Source: Micromonospora musae
GTDB taxonomy: Bacteria; Actinomycetota; Actinomycetes; Mycobacteriales; Micromonosporaceae
Direction of reading: 5' to 3'
Length of the DNA stretch: 64,000 bases
Assembly (NCBI RefSeq): GCF_003626635.1
Contig: NZ_RAZT01000014.1
Span: forward strand, 97,493-161,492
Positions 33,601 to 41,397 of the stretch are shown here, one piece after another. Position numbers and translations under genes: made by a program. Every line of letters starts with the position of its first letter. Position 1 is the stretch's first letter. The notes under the pieces are model-generated. The model searched no databases. It was given only the letters and a program-made list of their open reading frames with translations, and was not told where the DNA came from.

Positions 33601-34946
33601 CGAGCGCGGGCCCGCCCCGGCACCTCTACGACGAGGCGAACGTCCTGCTGAACTCCACGATCCCGGCGGGCAGCCGGATCCGCCTCCAGAAGGACCCGGC
33701 CAACAACACCACGTACGCCATCGACTTCATCAACCTGGAGCAGGTGTCGCCGCGGGCGAACCCGGATCCGGCCCGGTACGCGGTGCCGAACGGGTTCAGC
33801 CACTCCGACGTGCAGAACGCGCTCGACGCGGTCCGGATGGACACGTCGGGCAACCTGACCGGCGTCTACCTGCCGGCCGGCACGTACGAGACCGCGCAGA
33901 AGCTACAGGTCTACGGCAAGCCGGTGAAGGTCGTCGGCGCGGGCATGTGGTTCACCCGCTTCCAGACGCCGACGTCGCAGCAGAACACCGACGCCGGTTT
34001 CCGGGTGGAGCCCTCGGCCAGCGGGTCGTCCTTCGAGCACCTCGCCTTCTTCGGCAACTACACGAACCGGATCGACGGGCCGGGGAAGGTCTGGGGTGAG
34101 CTGAAGGACGTCGACAACATGACGTTGGACAACGTCTGGGTCGAGCACACCGTCTGCGGCTACTGGGGGGTCAGCGTCAGCGGCCTCAAGATCACGAACA
34201 GCCGGTTCCGGAACACCTTCGCCGACGCGGTCAACATGACCAACGGCAGCACGAACAACCTGATCGCCAACTCGGAGGGGCGCTCCAACGGGGACGACGC
34301 GTTCGCGCTCTTCTCCGCGATCGACCAGGGGGCGTCGACGTCCAACCACGGCAACGTCTTCGAGAACCTGACCGCCACGCTCACCTGGCGGGCGGCGGGC
34401 ATCGCCGTCTACGGCGGCTACGACAACGTGTTCCGCAACCTCTACATCGCCGACCAGTTGACCTACTCCGGGCTCACCATCAGCTCGCTGGACTTCGGCT
34501 ACCCCTTCATCGGGTTCGGGGCCAGCCCACCCACCCGCTTCGAGAACATCTCACTGATCCGGTCCGGCGGCCACTTCTGGGGCGCGCAGACCTTCCCGGC
34601 GATCTGGATCTTCTCGGCGTCGAAGGAGTTCCGCGGCATCCGCGTCACCGACGTGGACATCGTCGACCCCTCCTACTCCGGAATCATGTTCCAGACCAAG
34701 TACACCGGGAGCCAGCCGGAGAACCCGGTCACCGACACCGTCTTCACCAACGTGTCGATCTCCGGGGCGCGGCGCAGCGGTGACGCCTTCGACGCCAAGT
34801 CCGGCTTCGCCATCTGGGTCAACGAGATGCCGGAGCCGGGTCAGGGCCCGGCGGTCGGCTCGGCGACCTTCAACAACCTCCGACTGACCGACAACGACGT
34901 CGACATCAGGAACACGACCTCGACCTTCACCATCATCCGGAACTGA
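30660..34946 (+). CDS. large secreted GH87 glucanase with discoidin, FN3 and CARDB modules
   Basis: A 1428-residue secreted multidomain enzyme. Signal peptide 1-31; discoidin modules at about 33-170 and 171-308; two fibronectin type III domains about 310-403 and 404-497; a third discoidin module 498-640; two CARDB-like beta-sandwiches 641-752 and 753-868; a CBM6/35-like module 870-1030; GH87-type beta-helix 1035-1428. Putative catalytic D1189, D1212 and D1213 keep the same 23-and-1 spacing as its neighbour. The ATG at 30660 is chosen over a GTG at 30648 that sits on the ribosome-binding site. Low similarity to the first GH87 outside the modules suggests different cleavage behaviour. Confidence 0.85.
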   Translation: MSRFRTRAVAVLAAIGLAVTAAPAPPAAAAGGPNLAAGKNASASSTNAPYAAANLTDGNQGSYWESSGALPQWAQVDLGSSQSIDQVTLKLPGSWEARTQTLSVQGSADGSGFSTIVSSAGRSFSPAGGNSVTINFPATSTRFVRVHITANTGWSAAQLAELEVYGAATSSTNLALGKAMAESSHSDVYGAANANDGNAGSYWESANNAFPQWIQVDLAATVNVNRVVLKLPGGWGARSQTLTVQGSTNGSSFDTLVGSASYAFNPGSGNSVTVTVPNAATRYVRLLFTANTGWPAGQLSELEVYGPATGDTQPPSAPGNLAFTQPAPDQIRLTWTASTDNVGVTGYDVYANGVLRTSVGGSTLTFTDTQPASATVTYHVRARDAAGNQSANSNSVTRTGSTGDTVAPTAPGNLAYTQPASGQIRLTWTASTDNVGVTGYDVYANGALRGSVNGSTLTYTDSQPASATVSYFVRARDAAGNVSANSNTVTRPGSTPGGTNLAVDKPITASSVVHIFNAVNANDDDVTTYWEGAPGAYPSTLTVALGANATVNSLVVKLNPDPAWGPRTQTFQVFGREQSAAGFSTLVGSATYSFSPASGNTVTIPVSATAADIRLQFTANSGSSNGQVAELQVIGVPAPNPDLTVTALTASPATPVETDAITLSATVRNAGTAGAAATAVGLYLGTTKVGTANVGALAAGASTTVSANIGPRNAGSYELVAKVDEANTVIEQNEANNSYTSPNALTVNPVASSDLVASAVTWSPGTPSAGATVNFAVTIRNQGTVASAGGAHGITLTVVNDSGTVVRTLTGSYSGTIAAGASAGPVNLGSWTAANGRYTVRVVLADDANELPVKRQNNTSERPFFVGRGANLPYDMYEAEEGTIGGGAQTVGPNRIIGDLGGEASGRRAVTLNTNGAFVEWTTKAPANALVTRFSIPDAPGGGGINSTLNIYVNGVLHKPISLTSKHIWLYGAEASPSDSPSAGPPRHLYDEANVLLNSTIPAGSRIRLQKDPANNTTYAIDFINLEQVSPRANPDPARYAVPNGFSHSDVQNALDAVRMDTSGNLTGVYLPAGTYETAQKLQVYGKPVKVVGAGMWFTRFQTPTSQQNTDAGFRVEPSASGSSFEHLAFFGNYTNRIDGPGKVWGELKDVDNMTLDNVWVEHTVCGYWGVSVSGLKITNSRFRNTFADAVNMTNGSTNNLIANSEGRSNGDDAFALFSAIDQGASTSNHGNVFENLTATLTWRAAGIAVYGGYDNVFRNLYIADQLTYSGLTISSLDFGYPFIGFGASPPTRFENISLIRSGGHFWGAQTFPAIWIFSASKEFRGIRVTDVDIVDPSYSGIMFQTKYTGSQPENPVTDTVFTNVSISGARRSGDAFDAKSGFAIWVNEMPEPGQGPAVGSATFNNLRLTDNDVDIRNTTSTFTIIRN

Positions 34947-34958
34947 CCATCCGCACCG

Positions 34959-34996
34959 GGACGCCGTCGGGAGGACCCACCCTCCCGGCGGCGTCC
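34959..34996. terminator. bidirectional terminator at the end of the glucan locus
   Basis: 16-bp stem ggacgccgtcgggagg / cctcccggcggcgtcc (one T-G pair), 6-base loop, between the large GH87 gene and the convergent enoyl-CoA hydratase gene. Confidence 0.85.
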
Positions 34997-35006
34997 GCCG
35001 ATGCGG

Positions 35007-35771
35007 TCACTGCGCCGCGGCGCCGTGCCGGCCGGCCCCGGCGGCGAAGAGGGCCGCGCCGGCCGCCGCATCCGCCGCCAACGACTCCATGCCGTACGCC
35101 AGCTCGGTCGCCATCGCCGCCGGCTCGGGCAACCCGCTACCGGCAAGCACCGCCGCCCGATCGTTGCGCAGGCAGGCCTGCGGGTGCCGGGCCAGCTCCG
35201 CGGCCAGCTCCTCGGCCTCCGCCCGCGCCGCGCCCGGGGCGACCAGCCGGTTGACCAGCCCCATGACGTACGCCTCCGGCGCCGGCACCGCCCGGCCGGT
35301 GAGGATCAGATCCATCGCCCGACTCTCGCCGATCAGCCGGGGCAGCCGGACCGTGCCCCCGTCGATCAGGGGGACGCCCCAACGCCGGCAGAAGACCCCG
35401 AGCACCGCGTCCGCCTCGGCGACCCGCAGATCGCACCAGAGCGCCAGCTCCAGACCGCCGGCGACGGCGTACCCGGAGATCGCCGCGATCACCGGCTTGC
35501 CGAGGACCATCCGGGTGGGGCCCATCGGGCCGTCCCCGTCCGGCTCGACCCGGTTGCCGCTCGCCGTGCCGATCGCCTTCAGATCCGCGCCGGCGCAGAA
35601 CGTGCCGCCCTCGCCCCAGAGCACGGCGACCGAGGCGTCCGGGTCGGCGTCGAAGGCGCGGAACGCGTCGGCGAGCGACCGCGCGGTCGGCCCGTCGACG
35701 GCGTTACGCGCCGCTGGCCGGTCCAGGATCACCGTGGTCACCGCTCCGCGCCGCTCGACCCGTACGCCCAT
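35007..35771 (-). CDS. enoyl-CoA hydratase/isomerase family protein
   Basis: A 254-residue crotonase-fold protein. GTFCAGADLKAI forms the first oxyanion segment, ISGYAVAGGLELALWCDLRVA the second. In the second catalytic position the motif is RRWGVPLIDGGTVRLPRLIG, so one of the two hydratase glutamates is lacking. It is therefore more likely an isomerase or hydrolase-like member than a true hydratase. The ATG at 35771 is chosen by domain start; the ribosome-binding site is weak. Confidence 0.85.
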   Translation of the reverse strand: MGVRVERRGAVTTVILDRPAARNAVDGPTARSLADAFRAFDADPDASVAVLWGEGGTFCAGADLKAIGTASGNRVEPDGDGPMGPTRMVLGKPVIAAISGYAVAGGLELALWCDLRVAEADAVLGVFCRRWGVPLIDGGTVRLPRLIGESRAMDLILTGRAVPAPEAYVMGLVNRLVAPGAARAEAEELAAELARHPQACLRNDRAAVLAGSGLPEPAAMATELAYGMESLAADAAAGAALFAAGAGRHGAAAQ

Positions 35772-35932
35772 CGGCACAGGATGCCCGCGCGGGTGCCAAC
35801 GCGCCAGGGGGCGGCCGGGGTCGGCCACGGCCGCGTGCGCCCTCACAGTGGGATCGGGTGCCGGCCACGCTCCGCGACAGATCCGTCCCCGGCGACCGGT
35901 TTGCGACGGCGAGGACCGGGAAGTCGGTACCC

Positions 35933-36784
35933 GTGCGAGCCTTACTGACGAGAATCGAGCAGAACACCCGGCTGGACCGGGTGGGTGACCCGCTGCAGCG
36001 TGCGGTCCAGGCGATCCTGCGACCGCAGCGGGTCCGGGACCTGCTGCACGGTGTGCCGCTGGGCCACCCGCTGCACCCGGCGATGGTGCAGGTGCCCGTC
36101 GGTTCCTGGATCGGCGCGGCGGTCCTCGACCTGATGCCCGGGCAGCGCCGGGCCGCCACGACCCTCACCGCCTTCGGCACGGTGAGCGCCCTGCCGGCGG
36201 CCGTCGCCGGGCTCAACGACTGGGCGGCGCTCGCCCCCGACCAGCGCCGGGTCGGCCTGGTGCACGCCGCCGCGAACACCGTCGCGGTGGCCTGCTACGG
36301 CGGCTCCCTGGCCGCCCGCCTCTCCGGCCGGCACGGGATCGGTCGCGCGCTCAGCATGGCGGGCCTCGGCATCGCCAGCATCGGCGCGTACATCGGCGGG
36401 CACCTGGCGTACAAGCAGGGGGCGCAGGTCAGCCAGAGCATCTCCGAGCTGCACCTGATCAGCCAGGGTTGGCACCCGCTGGGTGACCTGTCGAGCGTCC
36501 CGCAGCGGCAGCTGATCACCAAGGAGATCGACGACGTCTCGGTGATCCTCTACCGGCACGGCGACGACGTGACAGTGATGCTGGAGCGCTGCCCGCACCA
36601 GAGCGGCCCGCTGGGGCAGGGCGAGGTGCAGCAGGTCGACGGGCACGACTGCGTGGTCTGCCCGTGGCACGGCAGCACGTTCCGGCTCAACGGCGGCGAG
36701 GTGGTGCACGGCCCGTCCGGCAGCGACGGTCAGGTGCTGCCCACCCGGATCCGCAACGGCATGATCGAGGCGCGGCTGCCCTGA
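35933..36784 (+). CDS. DUF2231 membrane protein fused to a Rieske [2Fe-2S] domain
   Basis: A 283-residue protein. The N-terminal part (about 20-165) is a DUF2231-type membrane domain with HPLHPAMVQVPVGSWIGAAVLD and about four helices. The C-terminal part (about 175-283) is a Rieske domain with the ligand pairs CPHQSGPLG and CVVCPWHGSTF. It likely passes electrons at the membrane, partner unknown. The GTG at 35933 has gggaag 9 bases upstream; the frame is open to 35858. With that start the fourth codon is TTA (35942-35944), a possible bldA-dependent control point. Confidence 0.82.
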   Translation: MRALLTRIEQNTRLDRVGDPLQRAVQAILRPQRVRDLLHGVPLGHPLHPAMVQVPVGSWIGAAVLDLMPGQRRAATTLTAFGTVSALPAAVAGLNDWAALAPDQRRVGLVHAAANTVAVACYGGSLAARLSGRHGIGRALSMAGLGIASIGAYIGGHLAYKQGAQVSQSISELHLISQGWHPLGDLSSVPQRQLITKEIDDVSVILYRHGDDVTVMLERCPHQSGPLGQGEVQQVDGHDCVVCPWHGSTFRLNGGEVVHGPSGSDGQVLPTRIRNGMIEARLP

Positions 36785-36812
36785 GGCGGCCGCCCACCGG
36801 GCCGGGTCGATT

Positions 36813-37919
36813 TCAGTCCCGGCGGTGTCGCCCCACCGGCATTTCACCGGCGGCCCGGGCGTGCGCGCCGGCCTGGCCACTGGGCAGCGCCCGCAGCTGA
36901 CCGCCCGCACCCGCCCGCGCTCCGGCGGTGACCGGGCGGCGGCGCAGTCCGAGCACGGCACCGATCTGCGCGCCGACGATGCTCGCGACGGCGAGTACGG
37001 CGGAGACCGCCAGCGGCCGGTTCAGCCGGTCCGCCTCAACCGCCCGGGCCGCCCCCACCGTCAACGCGGGCGCTCCGCCGTCGGGTCGGGCGGCGGTGCC
37101 GCTCCCCTCCTGGCCGTCCGGTGTGGTCGGCGCCGGCCGAGTGCCGTGAGCCCCGGCGACCCGTTCCGGCGCGGGGCGGGGTGCCGGACGCTGTACGAGA
37201 CGACCTGTCGCGTGCGGCCGTACGCCCCGGTCGACCGCCTGTCGCGGCAGCTTGAGCAGCTGCCCCGGGCGGATCCGGTCGGGGTCGGCGAGCCGGTTGA
37301 TCCGGGCCAGCTCGCGGTAGTCGGCGAACTCGTCGAGGTAGCGCTCGGCGACCGCGCCGAGGTAGTCGCCCTTGGCGACCCGGTACACGGGCCGGTCACC
37401 GGCCTGCGTCTCCCGCACCTGCGCACCCGTCGTCACCGGTGCCGTCACCAGCGGGGTGGCCGGGGCGCCGTACGCCTGGGAGACCACCGGGTGGCTCAGC
37501 GTCGGCCCGGCGTACGCCTGACCGACGGTCGTGGCCGCGCTCGCCGCCGGGGCGGCGGCGACGATCAGCGCGACCGAGCCGACCAGCGCTGCCGCCGCGC
37601 GCTGCTGCCGGCTCATGCCGGGCAGCCGGGGCGCGGGCCGGCGCAGCGCCTGCGCGCCGAGCTCCACGAGCACCGAGAGGGTGAACGTGGCCCAGCCGAA
37701 CCAGCCGACGAGCGCCAACGCCCGCAGGAAGAGCTGCCCGTCGTCGCGGCTGGTCAACGCGGCGCCGACCTCGGCCAGGGTCGGCACGTGGTCGGGTAGC
37801 GGATTGCCGGCGAGGGCGAGCAGCGCCACCGGGGCGCCGACCAGCACCGTACCGAGCAGGATGAGCGCGCCGAACCCGGTGAGGATCCGTCCGGTCCGGC
37901 GTACCGCGGAGCGACCCAT
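36813..37919 (-). CDS. membrane-anchored LysM protein, last gene of the Tad operon
   Basis: A 368-residue protein with two N-terminal membrane helices (about 12-36 and 62-86), a third hydrophobic stretch near 108-128 and then a LysM domain at about 178-226 (VYRVAKGDYLGAVAERYLDE, ARINRLADPDRIRPGQLLKLP) that should bind peptidoglycan. A Pro/Arg/Ala linker and a late membrane helix (about 300-325) follow. It is 15 bases behind the TadG-like gene, so it belongs to the pilus operon, perhaps anchoring the apparatus to the wall. Confidence 0.85.
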   Translation of the reverse strand: MGRSAVRRTGRILTGFGALILLGTVLVGAPVALLALAGNPLPDHVPTLAEVGAALTSRDDGQLFLRALALVGWFGWATFTLSVLVELGAQALRRPAPRLPGMSRQQRAAAALVGSVALIVAAAPAASAATTVGQAYAGPTLSHPVVSQAYGAPATPLVTAPVTTGAQVRETQAGDRPVYRVAKGDYLGAVAERYLDEFADYRELARINRLADPDRIRPGQLLKLPRQAVDRGVRPHATGRLVQRPAPRPAPERVAGAHGTRPAPTTPDGQEGSGTAARPDGGAPALTVGAARAVEADRLNRPLAVSAVLAVASIVGAQIGAVLGLRRRPVTAGARAGAGGQLRALPSGQAGAHARAAGEMPVGRHRRD

Positions 37920-37934
37920 GGCTGCCTTCCTTCC

Positions 37935-38360
37935 CTACGGTCCGGTGAGGGCGCGTGCGGTCGCCTCACCGCTGACGGTGATGGTGTCGTCGAAGCCCAA
38001 CAGGCCGAGCATCGACCGGCGGTAGGTGATGGTGACCCGGACCCTGATCAAGGTTTCGCCGTTCACGACGGGGAAGCTGACCGTGTGTCCGGCGGCGCCT
38101 GCGGCGGCGAGGTAGTCGACCACCGCGGCGCGGGCGAGCCGCTTGTCGATCCGCTTCGGCCCGCCGGCGATCGCGGTGGCCCGGTCGACGGCCTGCCCGC
38201 CGGCGCGGGCCGCCTCGGCGGCCAGGTTGTCGGCGCGTTGCAGGGTACGCAGCTGACCGGCTCCGTCGTAGGAGAGCCCGATGACGGCGAGCACCCCGAC
38301 CATCGCCACCGCGAGGAAGATGCTCACCCGCCCCGCGTCGCGGCCCGACCCGGCGGTCAT
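37935..38360 (-). CDS. TadG-like pilus assembly protein
   Basis: A 141-residue protein with one N-terminal membrane helix (DAGRVSIFLAVAMVGVLAVIG) and a short extracytoplasmic domain, the form of TadG/TadE-like minor pseudopilins. Its ATG overlaps the stop of the upstream gene (ATGA), so the two are translationally coupled. Confidence 0.8.
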   Translation of the reverse strand: MTAGSGRDAGRVSIFLAVAMVGVLAVIGLSYDGAGQLRTLQRADNLAAEAARAGGQAVDRATAIAGGPKRIDKRLARAAVVDYLAAAGAAGHTVSFPVVNGETLIRVRVTITYRRSMLGLLGFDDTITVSGEATARALTGP

Positions 38361-38836
38361 CCTCTGCTCCGGTAGCGGTCCAGCGGCGAGGTGAAGCTCA
38401 CCGAGATCGCGTCGCCGGCCGGCATGCCGGGCAGCACGGAGAGGTGCAGGTCCTCGTAGGAGACGGTGCAGCTCACCTGGACGGTGACCGAGGCCTCCTG
38501 CCCGGCCCGGCTGCCGAAGGCCGCGTTGAAGGTGGTGGAGCGCCCGGCGACCGAACCGGTGAAGATGAGCGTCGGCGCGCCGGTGCAGGCGAGGCCCCGC
38601 CAGTCCAGCTGCCGGCGGGCCGCGTCGCGGGCCTCGGCGCGAGCGGTCTCGGCGTCCCGGGAGATGGAGGCGGCTCGGGCCGCGTCGTGCGCGGCGGCCT
38701 CGAGCGCCTCGGCCGCCACCGCGTTGCGCCCGGTCACGCCGGCCAGCACGATCAGCGCGATGAACGCCGGGGCGAGCACCGCCACCTCGATGGAGACCGA
38801 ACCCCGTCGCCCGTCGCGGGTCACGACGTGGTCCAC
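38357..38836 (-). CDS. TadE-family pseudopilin
   Basis: A 159-residue protein with the TadE signature just before and in the membrane helix (RRGSVSIEVAVLAPAFIALI), then a helical stretch and a beta-rich C-terminal domain with two cysteines (C81 and C123 region). It starts with GTG at 38836 and overlaps the preceding gene by 16 bases. Processed and assembled by the Tad system, by family analogy. Confidence 0.82.
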   Translation of the reverse strand: MDHVVTRDGRRGSVSIEVAVLAPAFIALIVLAGVTGRNAVAAEALEAAAHDAARAASISRDAETARAEARDAARRQLDWRGLACTGAPTLIFTGSVAGRSTTFNAAFGSRAGQEASVTVQVSCTVSYEDLHLSVLPGMPAGDAISVSFTSPLDRYRSRG

Positions 38837-39333
38837 CGTTCCACGGTGCCGTGGGCGGTCTGCCGCACGGGGAAGCTCACCAGGGGGATCACCGAGAGGG
38901 ACCGGCCGCGCACCGTGCAGGTCACCTCGGTGGCGGTGGTCTGGCAGGTCGGGGCGGGCCGGTCCCAGCCGACCAGCCAGTCACCCGAGGCCCGGAGGAA
39001 CCGGGTGGCCCGCTCGGTGCCGGCGTCCGCGGGAGCCTGGTGCACCCGCTGCGCGTTCACCGCGCTCTGCGCGGCGTTGAGCGCGGTCGACCGGGCCACG
39101 AACCAGACGGCCACCTGCACCGAGGCGAAGAGCAGCACCAGGATCAGCGGCATCACCACCGCCAACTCGACCGGGCTGGCGCCGCGATCCGCTGCACCGG
39201 CGGCGGACCGCCGTACCACCGCGTCGACCGCCCGGCGGACGGCACCGCGCCGGGGCCGGCCGGGCCCGGACGCGCGGGGGCGCCGGACGGCGGGTGTCGC
39301 CCGGCGCCCCCGGCGGTGAGCGGCTCGATGCAT
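38821..39333 (-). CDS. TadE-family pseudopilin
   Basis: A 170-residue protein with a strongly basic N-terminal 45 residues, then DRGASPVELAVVMPLILVLLFASVQV, the TadE membrane motif with the conserved Glu. The outer domain has a Cys pair (CQTTATEVTC). It follows the Flp-like gene by 6 bases. The long Arg-rich head may be partly untranslated; a start nearer residue 45 is possible but no better signal was seen. Confidence 0.82.
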   Translation of the reverse strand: MHRAAHRRGRRATPAVRRPRASGPGRPRRGAVRRAVDAVVRRSAAGAADRGASPVELAVVMPLILVLLFASVQVAVWFVARSTALNAAQSAVNAQRVHQAPADAGTERATRFLRASGDWLVGWDRPAPTCQTTATEVTCTVRGRSLSVIPLVSFPVRQTAHGTVERWTTS

Positions 39334-39339
39334 CGCCGG

Positions 39340-39549
39340 TTACGGCTTGGTCGGGTTGCTGTGGGCCGGGATGCCGTTCATCCAGTCCTCCGCCTTGGCC
39401 AGCGCCAGGCCGGTGACGATCGTCGCCACGAAGACCAGGCCGAAGATGATGACGGCGGTCGGCACCGGGCTGTCGCCGCGCTCGCCGTCGCGGCGCAGCT
39501 CGGCCAGGCGCGTCGTCAACGCGACGTGCACGTAGGTGATGAGGGACAT
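39340..39549 (-). CDS. small Flp-like/DUF4244-type membrane peptide
   Basis: A 69-residue protein read from the ATG at 39549 (aaggag 6 bases upstream). A charged N-terminus precedes one helix, PVPTAVIIFGLVFVATIVTGLALAKAE. Size, single helix and place between tadC and the TadE genes suggest the major pilin subunit or a short companion of it. The typical Glu/Tyr Flp cleavage motif is not clearly present. Confidence 0.72.
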   Translation of the reverse strand: MSLITYVHVALTTRLAELRRDGERGDSPVPTAVIIFGLVFVATIVTGLALAKAEDWMNGIPAHSNPTKP

Positions 39550-39563
39550 GGCGTGCTCCTTGT

Positions 39564-39626
39564 CAGGTCGGGTCACATGCGGGCTCAGGTCGGGTCACAG
39601 CGGGCTCAGGTCGGGTCACATGCGGG
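39564..39626 (+). repeat. three tandem copies of a 20-22 bp unit
   Basis: Unit near caggtcgggtcacatgcggg in three successive copies (22, 21 and 20 bases) between the Flp-like gene and tadC. The last copy runs through the tadC stop codon, so copy-number change could alter the TadC C-terminus. Confidence 0.85.
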
Positions 39627-40494
39627 CGATGAACGGGTAGACGACGAAACCGAGCAGGACGAAGACGAGCAACGCGCCCGGGATGTCGAGGCGGCTGGTC
39701 ACCCCCTCGGCCCGGGCGAGGTTGTCGGTGCGGATCTGGTCGCGCAGCGAGTCGGCCCGGCTGCGCAGGGTCTCGTGGACCTGCGCGCCCTCGCTGCCGG
39801 AGGAGCGCATGATCGCCCCGACGTCGCCGAGTTCGGGGATGCCGATCCGGTCGGCGAGGTCGCGGAGCTCGTCCCAGGGGGAGTGCATCTGCATCTGGGC
39901 GATCCGCAGCGCCTCGGCGATCCGGTCGAAGACCCAGCCGTCGCAGACCGCGGCGGCCCGCTCCAGGGACTGCACCGGGCCGTGCGCGGCGGAGAGCTGC
40001 AACGCCACGAGATCCAGGTAGGTGCAGACCGCCTGCCGGAACTCCTCCCGCGCCTTGGCGGCCCGGGCGAGCACGGACCGGTGCGCCAGCAACGCCGCGA
40101 CCAGGGCGAGCCCGAGGCTGCCCAGCACCGGCACCGCCAGCGGCAGCGAGATGCCGAGCACGAAGCAGGCCACCCCGAGCAGGGTGGGCGTGGCGAGCCC
40201 GATCAGCGCGGAGAGCAGCAGCGACAGCGCGTACTGCTCGGGAGCCTGGTCGATCAGCGCGAGCTGCCGGTGCGGCGGGCGCAGCCACCGGGAGAGGCCG
40301 GTGAGCCACTCCAGCCGCCGTCCGGCCGGTGTGGTGGGCGGTCGGGCCCCCGCCGGCTGGTGCAGGCGGCGCAGCGCGGGCCCGAGCGCCGGGGAGGCCG
40401 GCGCCAACTCGCGTACGACCAGGAAGAGGCCGAGCCCGACGGCCGCGCCCCCGCCGACCGCGATCCCGAGCTGCCAGTTGAGGTACGTGATCAC
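39616..40494 (-). CDS. tadC: TadC-like inner-membrane platform protein
   Basis: A 292-residue type II secretion F-domain protein with an N-terminal helix, two central helices (about 88-135) and a C-terminal helix (PGALLVFVLLGFVVYPFIARM). The F domain core is CTYLDLVALQLSAAHGPVQS. Its GTG start overlaps the TadB stop (GTGA). With TadB it forms the membrane platform of the pilus machine. Confidence 0.85.
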   Translation of the reverse strand: MITYLNWQLGIAVGGGAAVGLGLFLVVRELAPASPALGPALRRLHQPAGARPPTTPAGRRLEWLTGLSRWLRPPHRQLALIDQAPEQYALSLLLSALIGLATPTLLGVACFVLGISLPLAVPVLGSLGLALVAALLAHRSVLARAAKAREEFRQAVCTYLDLVALQLSAAHGPVQSLERAAAVCDGWVFDRIAEALRIAQMQMHSPWDELRDLADRIGIPELGDVGAIMRSSGSEGAQVHETLRSRADSLRDQIRTDNLARAEGVTSRLDIPGALLVFVLLGFVVYPFIARM

Positions 40495-41393
40495 GCGATC
40501 GCCTCCTCCGGATCGGGGGCGGGCAGGAAGCGGGCGGCCCGCTGCGGCCTGCTCATCGATCGAACCCAGGCCAGCAGGCCGACGAAGGTGGCGCCGAGCG
40601 CGGCCATCACGAGCTGACCGACCGGCGTGGCGTACGGGCGGATGTACTCGGTGTTGAGCAGCCCGTAGACCAGGGTGGCGAGGGTCATCCCGGTCAGGAA
40701 GCGCACCGCGAACCGTGGCTGGGTGCGCTTCGCCTCGACCTCCCGCCGGGTGGCGACCTCGGCGGCCGCGGCGGTGGCGATCGAGCCGAGCACGTCACCG
40801 AGGCGGTCACCGCGGTCGGTCAGGTGCAGGATCAGCGCGGCCACCACCTGGTCGCAGACCGGGTCGCCGATCTCGTCGGCGAACGCGAGCAGGGCGGAAC
40901 GGCCCAGCCAGCCGGCCTGGAGCCGGGCGGCGAGCAGCCGTACCTCCTCCTCGATCTCCTCCGGCGCGGTGCCGACGGTGTGGATGATCGACTGCTGCAG
41001 CCCCTGCCCGGTGGCGGAGACGTCCTTGAGTCGCCGGGTCCACTCGCCGACCGCCTCGATCTGGGCGATGGCACGCTGCTCGGCCCGGCCCACATTGAAC
41101 AGCCAGGGGGTGCCGGGCACCGCGACCGCGACCAGCAGACCGACCACGGGCAGGCCGGTGAGCAGGAACGCCGCCGCCCCGGCCAACAGCGCGCCGACCA
41201 GCAGGGCCTGGTGGCTCCGCCGCTCGGCGGGGGTGCTGCCCGACCCGTACCAGAGCCGGCTCAGACCGGGACCGGCGCCGGGGGCGGGCCCGGCCGGTCG
41301 CCGGGTGCCGACCAGCGCGACCACCGCCAGGATCAGCCCGGCCACGCAGGCGGCCCCGGAGACCACCGCGATCAGTTCGACGTCGTCGCGCAC
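40491..41393 (-). CDS. tadB: TadB-like inner-membrane platform protein
   Basis: A 300-residue type II secretion F-domain protein: one N-terminal helix, two central helices (about 60-95), the cytosolic F domain (EWTRRLKDVSATGQGLQQS) and a C-terminal helix pair. Four bases separate it from tadA upstream. Confidence 0.85.
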   Translation of the reverse strand: MRDDVELIAVVSGAACVAGLILAVVALVGTRRPAGPAPGAGPGLSRLWYGSGSTPAERRSHQALLVGALLAGAAAFLLTGLPVVGLLVAVAVPGTPWLFNVGRAEQRAIAQIEAVGEWTRRLKDVSATGQGLQQSIIHTVGTAPEEIEEEVRLLAARLQAGWLGRSALLAFADEIGDPVCDQVVAALILHLTDRGDRLGDVLGSIATAAAAEVATRREVEAKRTQPRFAVRFLTGMTLATLVYGLLNTEYIRPYATPVGQLVMAALGATFVGLLAWVRSMSRPQRAARFLPAPDPEEAIA

Positions 41394-41397
41394 GCCG

